DNA from: Bugulina stolonifera
Lineage: Eukaryota; Bryozoa; Gymnolaemata; Cheilostomatida; Bugulidae
DNA length: 64,000 bases
Reading direction: 5' to 3'
Assembly (NCBI GenBank): GCA_935421135.1
Contig: OW285190.1
Coordinates: forward strand, 16,254,501 to 16,318,500
The notes beneath the pieces are model-generated. The model saw only the letters and a program-made list of their open reading frames with translations, did no database searches and had not been told where the DNA came from. This document shows positions 1 to 12,800 of the stretch, in pieces. The position numbers and the translations under genes are program-made. Within the stretch, counting starts at the first letter, position 1; each line of letters opens with the position of its first letter.

Positions 1-157
1 CTATCCTTGACTAAAAATAAGTAATTAAATCCAAAAAGATCCATAAACGTCTCAGTGCTTGATCACTAATACAAACACTGACATTTCATAGGTTATAGTA
101 TAAACATAATTCAAGTAAATTAAAAAATTGAAATCAGAAAACCCAAAGAAAAGTTCA

Positions 158-384
158 TCAAATCCATAGAGTTATCTCTATGGTCAAATCTACACCTCTC
201 ACTAGTGGCATGAACTGTTCCCAATCAAACTGCCCTAACCGACATGCAAGCGTTAGTTGATATACAGAGATCAATGTGCTCCAAATAGCTTGCGGACTGC
301 TTTTCTGATTAAAAATAATATACGAGCGGAACAAAGTATTTCGCATAGAGTTATATGGTATTTCGCGTAATTTACCCGACCCCA
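158..384 (-). CDS. possible terminal exon of an unidentified gene
   Basis: On the minus strand a reading frame of about 75 codons follows a good 3' splice site (GTTTGTTTGACAG, AG at 386-385) and ends at a stop at 158. The translation has ordinary globular composition: Trp, Phe, Tyr and Arg are spread along it, with stretches such as LREIPYNSMRNTLFRSY and CRLGQFDWEQFMPLVRG. This looks more like a coding exon than a chance frame. I do not recognise the family, and I found no convincing upstream exon in the 2.8 kb to its right. The last codons overlap a short palindromic copy of the dispersed GAGTTATC motif. It could be the 3' exon of a gene with a long intron, or an old transposon fragment. Confidence 0.3.
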
Positions 385-3256
385 CTGTCAAACAAACGCT
401 TAGGTACACAGACCATTATGAACGAAACATTTTATTTCCTGAAATAGGGGTTGGACAACTTCTGTTAAATCCAACATAGCAATATTGAGCTATCAGTATT
501 TTCTATTTTGCAATGAAACAGTATTATATACTATACTATGCCATATCAGGCAAGGAGTCCTTTTTGATTATACAATGAGCTATGGCCTATGCCTATCATG
601 GATGTAGTGTAGTCAAAACATGTGGAAATTGCCCACTGCAGCATAAACATTAACGTAGGGCCTTGAATCTTGATGGCTTGATGCCTGATGGCATGTGATT
701 TAGTGCCTTTGGTGTGTTATGACAAATGATCTTGGATAGTCATGAAAACTTTAGAGATAAAGAGGATAACTCTTGTAAATCCAAAAGAATTCGAATCAAA
801 GTAGTGGCATCTTTGAATGCGAAATGAAAATTTTTTCTACACAATAAAACAAACTTGTCACCATTTGGTTATCACATAATACACTAGCACTGACATGAAA
901 AATAGCAAAAATATACACAGAGATGCTATCAATACCATACTTGCACCTACTTTTTGTATGTCAATGAGTCAACAAACATCTTTGATAAACTGACCTTTTG
1001 AGACCGCTGTTGCTTAGGTTAAGTTTTTATTTAAGAAATCATTCAACATTTATATTATTTGTTATTTTCACATTGTACTTTGCACTTTATTAATAAAACT
1101 CCAGACACTATGCTTGTATAGTTTTGGAGCTCCAATGCACTACCTTTCTCACTTTTATATATGGCAAACATACATGCCTTGAGTATGTACACGATAGGTG
1201 ACAAAAACATGATGGGACCTGCGGTTATGGGTAAGATGCCTTAGTGCATACGTATACTCTTACATGTACAAACTATATAACAAGTTTATCAACCAGTCTC
1301 TGTTACCCAGGAGGATAGATAACATACTGCATCTATAGAAATAAAACCCAAACATTTCCATTATTATAAGAAGAATAGCATTCCATGTGAGAGATAGCAG
1401 AGGTCTACAGAATAAAACAATGCTATTTGTTTCAACAATAATGGCTGTATAATATTGGGATCTTCTCACGCAACACATAGAATCTTCAACTTCACTGTCA
1501 CTAAACAGCATAACGATGGGTTGCTTGGTAACCAATAAACAAATTGTAGCAATTATTCCACTAATAACTCTCAACATTATATATCACTGATACTTGAGTT
1601 GAGTGGCAGCAGATTGTCTATTGTGACAATGTACCCTGCATTGGATGAGCTGACATGTATTCTAAGTGTCCTCCCCATATACAAGTACACGGCGTGAGCT
1701 AGCTGATATGTATTGCATTAAGTACTCTACTCCCTGAGTCCCTGTATGTGTAGGATCAATTGATGTCTACCATCCTTTCTATCCAGGATGACACAGCAAC
1801 TAGTTTCTGGCCTGAGCTGTACATTCAGGTCCACATGTGCAGGTTCAAGTTCCTTACATTCCTAATATACAAGGGAAAATCTTAAACTCCAAAACTACTG
1901 TAATGGAGCTCCTTACCCGTAGGAGGAATAAACAAACGGCACAGAGATATAAAAACAAAAACATACAATGTAGCTGTAGGCAATTTACCAGTAGAACACT
2001 GCAGTGATTAGCGTATAGCGATGATCCCTTTAGCATGATGCTCTGTACACATAGTTGTAATCTTGATTATTTGGCGGCTGTAAAAGCATTCATGGCGGTC
2101 TGTTTGAAAACAAGTACTTTTATGCTGCTATCGAAGACATGAAACTGCTAGCATGACTAAGAATAGTAGTTTTGAAAGAGATCATGCATTACGTTACGAA
2201 TTGTAAGCTTGTGAGACCCACTGCCCAACAGAATAAGTATTCTTACACAGTATAAATTTATAACAATAATCAGGTGTTCTAATTCATATGACAATATGAT
2301 GAAATAGAACAAACTGCAAAGATATCTTATATATGTTTGCATTGTACACCTAATTATATATTACAGAATGTTTGAAATATAAGTCAATGTAGAAAGAGTG
2401 CTGAGTTATTGTTGATCTAACAAGTAAGTGAGTAACAATTCAGTCCTGTTCAAATACGTACTCTGATACAAAGCAGTGAAGTTACATAACAAGGATATAT
2501 TTCATAGTAACGCAGCCAACTGCCGTCTACTGGATGATAATTGCCCTATAAGGCTTTTCGAACAACTAGCTGGTGCAAACAATGCAGGTAACATCAAATT
2601 CTGTTCCTCTATGCTTTGTATTTAAAAATGGTTCTGAGTGGACGATAATTATATATGGCTATCGGTATAACTGGAAGGGCCATGAGTCTGAGGGCAGTGA
2701 GTCGAATAAAAGTAGCATTTCCTAGAGTTTACATAAGCACCCTACACAATGCGGCGTGGTTGGTAGAATTGGTCTAATTAGGCTTCACTAATCAATATAA
2801 TTACCTTCAAATTTCTTAAAGGATCAATCACGCCGAAATTATATTAACAGTTATTTTGCTAGACAGCCACTAAACACTCCTCATGCCCGCTAATAATGGA
2901 AGCTAAGCTTGGTGTACTGTAGTATTTCTTTGCAAGTGTTTTAATAAATAAAATATGAATAGATATATTATGTTACCACAAGCTTCAGCTATTTACAATT
3001 TCCTTACTGCTTTGTATAACCTGAAAACATAAACATACAAAAGTTAAAATGCTTAGCTTCAAGTAAACAACTTAAAGTAATAATATGACCAAGTAATTTG
3101 TAGGTAATTCGATTTTGACCCCCACTGAAATATTATTATACTGGTCTGGTATTATATACATGTACATATACAACTAAATATACCTATAAAGTGCTTAAAG
3201 AGTTAAATCTGGTTTAATTACATTTAGATAATTATTATTGGATTTTTACAATGTGC
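385..3256. other. spacer, no gene recognised
   Basis: AT-rich sequence with only short frames on both strands, none with convincing composition or splice context. It holds one copy of the dispersed GATAACTC motif near 765. It may be intron of the gene whose last exon is proposed at 158-384. Confidence 0.4.
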
Positions 3257-4405
3257 TTATGTTTGTCCAGTCAAGGTAATAGAAGTTCGTGTTTGTGCTC
3301 TAACTAACGGCAGCGTTCCGTTACTTCTTCTCGTAGTCGAAGATCTCCTTGATGCATTTCCTTCCATTGATATTGACCCAGCTCTAGATTTCACGCTAAT
3401 GCGAGAGCTACGTCTGGATGATGGAAACGAAGAGAGTCCGCCACCACTGCTAAACACGCTGTCACTCCGACCTTTTGTTGGTTCAGAAATAGCAGGAACT
3501 TGGGCAGGTTTGCGAAGTGATGCACTGTATCTGGCTTCGTAATGAGCCCACAGGCGAAGCAGCTCCTCGTGCCAAGCTTTTTTCTCGCTCTTCTCGTCTA
3601 TAGCAGTTTTAGGTCGTACATGTACACTTCTCGAATTTTTACCTTGAAAGTAGTTTACAGCTGTTGTGTGAAACACATACTCTGGATTATTCCGTAGGTC
3701 AAATTTTCTGGCAGCAGATATGCCTACGGTACTCGGTCGAGCCGGAGTTGTCTTCTCAGCATCACTTTTGATTTGTTTGACTAATCTGCTGGAGCTCCTA
3801 GAACTGGTGAGTGCGGCAAGTAAGTCCAGTCGTTCTACTGCTTCCTGTCGTAGCTGACTGCCAGATTTCCGTTCTATATCACTGATAACAGTCTCATCAG
3901 CACCAAAGTCAATTAGCAGATCTCCAATCTCCAAATGGTTTCCTTTGAAAGCTTGATGTAAAGGGGTTAAACCCTTTTTGTTTTTAGGATCGAAACTTAA
4001 TTTATATTTTAAAACAAGATTAGCCAATGCCTCGATTATTTCTCGATCACCGAGAGAGGCGGCAAAGTGTAGAGAAGTGTTACCTTGCTTACACTTGGAG
4101 TTCACATCACAGTCTAAAGCCGCTAAATACACATCCACAAGTTCTTTATTTTGATTTATGCAGGCGTGGTGTAGTGCATTGAAACCATCATGATCACAAA
4201 GCGATATCCGAGCACCATTCTCGAGTAAAAGTCTAGCTAATCCCACTGACCACTTCCTGTCTGTGACTAATGCACACAAAATTAAAGGTGTACGACCTTG
4301 CCTGTCCTGTTCATTGACTTCCGCACCTCTATCTATATGAAATCGTATTTGCTGAAAGTGTCCATTATTTATTGACGTGTGTATGACATTACCGCTGGCA
4401 GCCAT
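3257..4405 (-). CDS. ankyrin-repeat protein with Ser/Arg-rich tail, single exon
   Basis: An uninterrupted 382-codon frame starts at the ATG at 4405, so the gene appears intronless, unlike every other gene here. Residues about 8-176 form five ankyrin repeats; the clearest carry GRTPLILCA, GFNALHHACINQ, GNTSLHFAASLGD and GLTPLHQAFKGNHLEIG with the usual LLxxGA ends. After a linker comes a conserved-looking segment (about 225-300, including RKFDLRNNPEYVFHTTAVNY and ELLRLWAHYEARY). The last 70 residues are Ser/Arg rich with repeated RRSS/RRSN sites of the kind used by basophilic kinases. Ankyrin repeats mediate protein binding, so a cytosolic scaffold role is likely, but no partner can be named. 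The repeats resemble small ANKRD proteins in general; I could not assign an orthologue. The lack of introns suggests retroposition or simple intron loss. Confidence 0.88.
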   Translation of the reverse strand: MAASGNVIHTSINNGHFQQIRFHIDRGAEVNEQDRQGRTPLILCALVTDRKWSVGLARLLLENGARISLCDHDGFNALHHACINQNKELVDVYLAALDCDVNSKCKQGNTSLHFAASLGDREIIEALANLVLKYKLSFDPKNKKGLTPLHQAFKGNHLEIGDLLIDFGADETVISDIERKSGSQLRQEAVERLDLLAALTSSRSSSRLVKQIKSDAEKTTPARPSTVGISAARKFDLRNNPEYVFHTTAVNYFQGKNSRSVHVRPKTAIDEKSEKKAWHEELLRLWAHYEARYSASLRKPAQVPAISEPTKGRSDSVFSSGGGLSSFPSSRRSSRISVKSRAGSISMEGNASRRSSTTRRSNGTLPLVRAQTRTSITLTGQT

Positions 4406-6810
4406 TATAAGCGACGCTGTCTCTCTCGCTCTCTGTGAACCGTCAGAAAATGTAGTTTTGAATCGCTTGTCTTCAAGTCCAGTCTCTTATCTACAGGAGT
4501 TAGTATCAAACAATGTGGTCTTAAATATAATGACAATTTTCAAGTGTCCTTATATAATTGGTTGTTAGGTTTTATGTTTCCTAAGTCAATATAAATTATG
4601 TTTGATCAATATGTTCAATATCATGGCTAATCACCCCAATTCATGCGTTGAATTAATACACTTATGTAGTTATCAGCTGGAGATATTGAGCAAATTCCTG
4701 GTCTGACGCAGTGTTCAGGATGGATACACTCGGCATTTCACACCATAATAATATGGTCATGATATCCACATTATAAATTATTTATATACACGTACATCAG
4801 TGTAAGAAGTAGAATTAGTAGGATAGGTATACTGCACCTGCAGCACTAAAGTAATGTCTACTGCAGCTTTTAGCCTTGAACTTAGATAAGTGTACCCCCA
4901 TGTCTAACACTGATATACATTGTACAAGAGGAAGAGTATATACTATACTATATACTATATATTTATTATACAGTATAAGAGTATGTTATCTGGGGTAACC
5001 ACTCACCATTGGATAAACCTTGACATGCTCTTGCTTTGGCTGTCTTCTATGAACTGCAAGTCTATGCATGCATCATTTACCTTATCAAAGTCTATTTAGT
5101 TTAATTTGAAACTGTCAATTAATTTAAGTACAAAAGGTCAATTGTTAACATTTACAATAATAAAGTCAGTGTTACCTGATAAAAAGCAGTTATACGCTTC
5201 CCTTGCTAAAAGTAATTAAGTGGAAAATAAATAATGTGATATAAAATAGAATCTTACATGGCGATCTGCTAGTGTATCTGGCCAACTGTACCGGCTATTC
5301 TGTAGCTTGGGCCCCACAATATACAACATGAGTAGTAATATCACATACATATACATACAATATGCATGTGGTAGCACTTGTTTGTAGAACACATGCTAGG
5401 CTCTTCCTTTCTGAGCTAAAGATTTCTGTATGTCGTGCTAGACTCATGGTGTCTGTATTTACATACTACCCATGTCACCTAATGTAACCCTTGCACCTGC
5501 ATGAACCAGAAACATGTGGAGTAGGGTTAATAAATCTATCTGTTTCATACTGCAGGGATTCTGACAAAATGGTAGCTTCACCTAAATATTTCTTACTTAG
5601 TTGAAATTAGTTTGTGTTGGTAAGAAAATCCAATTATACGAAATAATATTATTATACAATAATATTATTATGCATGATTATATTTGTAGTACTATTGGCA
5701 GAGGTTCTGGAGCATGCTCAGAAAGACATACTGATACTTAGGGAAATGACTAGAACTTAATTACAGTAATTATGTTGACTCTATTTGCTGAACACACAGA
5801 CTCTCCAGTGTCAAAGGATTGTATAATATAGACATGTTTGCTTTAGCGCAAGCGAGTAGTCAGTTGAAAAATTCAATACATAATATATTATTTGTAATAG
5901 AATTTAAGTATATAATATAATTACAATAGAGTATGACTGTATTACTAATCTATACAAACTGTACAATAATTATTATATAACCATTAATTATTATATAACA
6001 AAAATAGTCCAAATAACAAGCAGTTGTACGCAACAGTACCACAAAGACAATGGATGACTTGAGATAGTTTTGATTAAAAAATCAAATAACATATGTGAGG
6101 CTAAATAGACACATTTCATGAAAATAAAATTAATATGGCCATATATAAACGGAGTCTAAAATAATCAAATGTATAGACCCAAGGCTAGGTTAGACCTGTA
6201 ACAAATATAAAACTCTATCCTGAAAATATGACTTTTATGATGGATCAATAATACAAAAGAACAGCCTTGGCTTCTGTGCCAACAATGATGATAGTTTATG
6301 ATTGGTCTATTGCGTCAAAATAATGACTAATGTTAAATGATTGCAATCAACTGCAGCCCTAGGAGTTGTTCCCTCTTATATAGGCCACCAGTAAAACCTT
6401 TATTTGACAGAAAATAGCACAAAAAATAAAGTAGTAATTCAAGATCGATTATTTACTGCAGGATGTTAATTTTCAGCTTTCAGATTTTCGTATAAAAGAA
6501 TAGGCTACAAATATAATTATTTTTATTTAAAAAAAACTAAAACAAGTAACTTACCGAATTGTTTTAAATGTAGTCACTTCACCTCAAATCTAGAGCAGTG
6601 GGAAGTACTGCACCATTAACATAAATGATTATTATCAAGTAATATATTTAAAATACGGATAGCATGGCAATACTAAACATGACACAACCTCAACCCACAT
6701 GATTATACGCTTATTATCTACATAAGAGTCTATTTATAGGTGAATACAAATTATACCAATACTGTATAATATAAGGTTCTTACAGTACTTCCATGAGACT
6801 GTGGAATGCG
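4406..6810. other. spacer between ankyrin gene and SLC6 3' end
   Basis: No gene seen. The DNA is AT-rich with short AATAATATTATT-type inverted stretches near 5640-5670. TTTATT at about 6400 and 6523, read on the minus strand as AATAAA, lies 290-410 bases past the SLC6 stop codon and could serve as its poly(A) signal. The right end of the spacer would then be SLC6 3' UTR. The left end must hold the ankyrin gene promoter; no TATA box stands out. Confidence 0.5.
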
Positions 6811-9800
6811 TTAAAACTTGACTTCACTGCTTCCAGTTGGCACCATCTTCTGCCCCACTTCGCTGTCGTGTTCCTCCAATGGCGCCGGCAGCGAACTGTT
6901 ACCAAGACTAAGCCAATGTCTCAACTGAAACGGGATTGATTAATGTATTGGAAACTCCTACGTTGAAACAAAGTTGATGCACACAAATGTAAAATTTCTC
7001 GGTGACCTAAGCAGATATGACATAAATATGAACTGATGCAGCGTATTGTACCATGTGGAGAAACACTAACCACTAGCATAGTATAATACTGTAGAATGTA
7101 TAGCTTAGAGGTTTCACTGACCCGATATCGTGACGGTTTGTGGCCGTTTAGAATGTAGGCGTGTTCTGTCTTAGGGGAGATAACCAAAGCCATCCTCATT
7201 TTCCAACTGTGTACATGTTTATATTTAATAAATATGGCATAGATAGCATAGCCTGGGACCCATAGGAACGCACCAACTACAAACATCCAGCCGAGAACGT
7301 TTCCCCACAGCGGGTATACAACTGTACGCTGGGATAGCTTGACTACTAGTGGTTCATATACCACACCACTAGCTATTACTATACCCTGAAACAAACACAA
7401 ACAACGGAGTTGAATTTGTAATAAAAACAAACATATGCAATTTGTAATAAATTTATGTAAACATTCAGACGATATCTCTGTTTAAAACTTTACCCTCGAA
7501 ACTTGAATATACCATGTATGAATTGTATGGATGCATTTCTACATGTACGAGTATACCATGTATACATGTACACCAATGCATGTGCACAATGTATACGTGC
7601 AAGCTTACACATACAATGTATATACATGTACATGTAGTGAGGTATGGAAACACATACTACAAGTATCCCATGGTAACCTGGCAGATGTTCAGTCAATCAA
7701 TAAGCTGGATCTCACTCACCATGAGAAAGACTGGACTAATAAATTTCCAGCAAATTCTCCAATAAATTCCTGGAGAGAAGCCAAGCATCAGTTTGGCATC
7801 TTTGACAAACCTCTCCAGACCTGAAATTACAACAAGACAGGTGTCAGACAGGTGTCAGTGATTAAATGTGTCATTCACAGAAACAGTTATTACGACTGAT
7901 GTTAACATGAACAGTATCAAGGTCTACTAGCGTTTGGAGGGTGTACATGTATATATAATGATATGGAGGATTGGGGTGAAGTGTAAGCCAGTATATACCT
8001 AGAATGAGCGCCGGAGCTGACTTTAGTAAACTAATTATTTAAAACTTATTGAGTTCACAGATAAGTGATTACATAGTTAATTATTTAAACGGATTGAACA
8101 AGTCGATATGTATCCAATAAGTTCGCCAATAATTGTGTTTACAGCATTTCTTAGAAAATAAAAATCATTAGACATTTAATCCGTGTCAGTTATCTGGTTT
8201 CAGATAGAATATTATTACAAATACACTTAATTGAACATCAACTATTGGGTTACACCATCCAAATCCAGTTAAACATGACGATGCACGTGTATATAGAATA
8301 TGGCTGCATGACTCTACTAGCTCTGGGGCTTGAGAAATGGTGGAAGAGATTCTGGCATTGGAAACAAGATAGTTAAACACCTGGATGATCGATACTTACC
8401 GTAGAACCAGCCAACCGCTACGGCCTCAAAGAAGACAACCAGAAGCAGCGTGGTTCCAGCAGCAAACTTGTCCAGGAGAGTGAAGACAAAGAATCCACCC
8501 TAAATTTAAAACATCCATTGTGAACAGCAGGCAAACTATCTTTCTAGCAAACACATGAATCTATACAATGCTGTTAGTAGATACATACATGTACATTGTA
8601 TGTACACCATCCTACTAGCAAATACATACATTGTATATGTACACCATGAAACATTATATTAGAAATATCACACAGATGCCTATCATGGTTAGGTTTAAAA
8701 CTGTAAAAAATAAGTTACATCCTTAAGTCTAATTAGCAAATGAAATGCATTACCTGAGTTACACTGGCCAATGAGAATAGGAATGACCCGGATACAATGA
8801 CTAGCATAAAAAGTTCTCTGTGCCATTTATACTTCTTCAATCTTCCACCAAATTCATCTATAATTCCAGTGGCTACCGACTCCAGACCTCCCATCTGTAA
8901 ACATTCAAACCCAGTTGCAATACAATACACTCTACTTATAGGGACATGATATATTGGAGTTATGGTTCCTTTGCCAGACATTAGCTAAGGAGTGAACAAC
9001 TCTTGAATACAAGCACAGTAGCAGATAGATTGAGTTTAAAACTATCCATGAGAATAAGCGGATAAGCAACAAATTAGCAACAAACAAATACTGTGGATGT
9101 CTTTTTCAAGTGCTAGAACCCAGGCTACGAGTAGATGTAAAATATTTGAATGAAGATGATTGGACTATTCACATAATATAAAATATAAGTTAGTAGCCCT
9201 AGTACAACCTACAAAATCCAGCTATATTTACATACTAGATCACATCACATATGTATATGTACAGTCATACTGTAACAGATGTGACAGAGTAGCAAAGTGG
9301 CATTGAAACTTTGTCTAAAATGGTCAAGGTCACATGTACTCACTGAACTGTCCATTCCCAACATGATCAACATAAAGAAGAAAAGGAGAGACCAGAAAGT
9401 GGAGCCTGGTAGGGTTGCTATTGCCTGTGGATATACTTCAAACACTAAACTCGGTCCTGAAATTACACAATGCACATTGTTTATTAAACTTTGTTCTACT
9501 ATGCTATCTATTTAAGAGTTATCTCCTCCTGCTACGACCATTCAGGTACAGATAACTCTTGTATAACTACAATATTTACACTGCAAAATGCAAAAGCATA
9601 ATAGCAATATAATTAGTAACACCCGAGTGAATGTATAGACAGCAGCTATGAACAACATAGTAATTAACCAACAATATATGATAGTGTTTTAGCTAGTGAA
9701 ATAATATTATATAATAGTAATCATTTCGTGTACTTTATGACGAGAGACAACAACTCCATGTTTTGACTGGTAGCAACGGCAGCTTCCAGCAAACATCCCG

Positions 9801-12800
9801 GCAGCTCCTTCCATTATACCAAACAAGTTTAACTCCGATGTAATAGATTTTGGGTTTGATGGATGTCCAACCATATACGATGTGGTTAAATAACGCCGAG
9901 TCTACGTAGACAATGTAGTTATATAACGCTGAGTCTACGTACCGTCAGACGCTACCTTCTCAATAGGTTTATCCATTGTCACGGACATGTAGCCGAGGAA
10001 GACAAACACTGTACAGCCTGAGAAGATACTAGTTAGACTGTTAACTCCAGCTGTCACCAAGCAGTCCAGGTAACAGTTGTTGTGAAACTTGTTATATGAG
10101 GCCATAGCGAGGTGCACTCCAAACCCAGCACCCACAGAGTAAAACACTTGAAATGCAGCATCAATCCACACCTGAAGAAAATGCATTAAAATTTTAAAAA
10201 ATCAAATAAAAGTTCTACGAAACAGAACTTTAACACAGATGCTGTCTAGCTGTCAGACAAAATTTGCTGAAGTCACACAAAATATTATATTTGGTAGGTT
10301 CCCAAACTTTGACTTTGAGATATATATAATACATATACATGCATCTATGGTTTGTACTGAGCAACCCATCAATATGAGTTCAATGTTAAGATTGAGACCC
10401 ATGTCCATTGTCCATGTTCATGCTGATTGACTGGCCCTCATAGTGGAGACATAGGTAGCGCACACGATTCACAGACACGACTAGTTACTAGTCATGGATA
10501 CGTGCAGGTAGGAAACATAGAGAGTGAAAGACATAATATTCTAACATGACTCACTTCAGGGTCCTTTAGTCGAGAGATGTCGGGTCTTATAAAGTAAAGT
10601 AGACCAGCAGTGGCGCCATCTAGGAAGAGTCCTCTAATGAAGAGTATAAGGAGTATAACATATGGCATCACTGCTGTCACATACACTACCTGGTGAAATA
10701 CAATTGACATCTGTGAGATATGCGTCTCTCTACACTAAACACTACTCACTATATAGTTTTAGGCAAATGATCTCTATAGAGGCAATTATGCCAAACAAAG
10801 TGGCCCATTTGGTAACCTAGTGGAATGTTCAGGCTGCAACATAACACTACGCTGTACGTGACACTTATATCACTTGCAAACTGCAGAAAATATAAATTAT
10901 GAATAGTGATCTATGGAAAGATTGTCATGGGTGTCACTGTCAGCCCAAAGCCAAACAAATAATGAAATATTATGTAAAAATAAAATCATAAATTTATATT
11001 AAAATATTTTGACACTCATCATTTACATATTGATTAGGATTCCAGAACATATTTGAATAATTTGATAGCTGGGTCCAAAAAAGGAGGATTCACTGATACG
11101 AAAATTATTCACGATTTGAAAATTTGCCCAAGAAATATTTGTTGTTAAACACCGAAGACATTGGAAACTGATGCAGTAAAGATGGCATTTTATGGATAAA
11201 CAGCTTTGGAGATCAAATACGTATAAACATTGGAAAGCTTGAGACAGTTGAAACAGTGTCAACAGGCACTTAAATCTAGTCTGCATTCTCATAAAATTAT
11301 GTCAAGTAGCAAATTAAAATGTACATTATATAGGCCCTATTTGTGTTCAGCGAGTGAAAACTGTAGGAGTAGACAACTCCCATTTCATAGATGTTCTATA
11401 ACACAACACGTCAATGTTGTAATTATGTGAGGACTACTTGCAAATATTATATTATTTCAGCATTTTGGGGAAACTCTATAAATAGCAAGAAATTATTTCA
11501 AATTTTGTGCCAAATAAGTGCATAATTTTTCAAATGCCAAACTATTGTTGCATAACGTTGTACAACGTCAAAACGCATTTCTGCGATCTATGCCAAATTG
11601 CAGTTTATGATGAAATACACACATATCTATCAATAGATTGACTCACCTTCCCAGAAGTCTTCACACTCTTAAACGTAGAGAAGTATATGATGATATAAGC
11701 AAGGAGTAGACAGAGAGTTACGTCCCACGCAGGCATTCCGAGGTCTCCTATCCCTGAACTATTGTCTACTTTTAGCATACCACGTCTATAACAGAACATA
11801 CTGCACATGTACATGTAGTTACATAGTATTTATAACAACAGACAGCATGTAGTGCTAACAACCTGTGCAGTTACACTTTTCAAGAATTCATGACATAGAA
11901 CTACTGCAGTATAATTTACAATATTATACATTACAGTGCACTTTGCATACATCCTACAGTCGCTATAACTGAGGGTAGCACAATGTAAATTTTAAGACAA
12001 AGTTGTGCTTTGAATTAGTTACATGCGAACCTAAATAGCAGGGCTATAACGTAGTCAGGAAATACCAACTTGTATGGTAAATAATAGGATATGTTTTGTC
12101 ATAAAATACACAAAATTTATGTTGGAAACTTAATTTAGAAATTTAACCAATTTTGATTCTAAAATTCTAAAAAATATGCAGACTACATACTGTAGTTACA
12201 TCACACACAAAAATTTAAATAATTCTAAAAATTGAGTCATATGTCTAAAAATTACATGAAAATTGACAGAAAATCACACCTCGGCATGCGAATAAAATAA
12301 AATCTACAATTTAATCTCCCTCAACTTTTAAAGAAACTTCAAATTTCTTTTGATCATTAATGAACCGTAAAACCTGATAATGGAAAACATATTAAATTCC
12401 ACGAATTTTATATTAATAATAAATCAGAAGATTGAGAAGATATGGCAGCCGCCGCTACCTCCAACGGCACCGCCACATGTTATAAGTAAATAAAGAATAC
12501 AATGTTTCATCACTCACTCGAAGTATTCCTTGGTCGGATGAATCATTGCAGTTTTATTGATATCCGGGTTGGACACATTAAAGCAGCCATCTTTAAACGC
12601 TGTAGTTGAGTTAGTTGTGTTGGTATCTCCATTCCAACAGCTGCATGTGTTCCAATCATTATTGCAGGAGGTCCAGGGTAGATGCGCCGTAAATGATGAG
12701 AAGAAATAGTAGAGAGACCAGGCTATTATAGTGTTGTAGTAAAAAGACACGAGATATGAGATGGTCACGATGGTCCAGCCGATACCTACAAACAGAAGAT

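Noticed and set aside
7465..7824. Several short frames on both strands near SLC6 exon 10
   Set aside because: Shadows of the real exon 7720-7820 and of TACATG-rich intron sequence.
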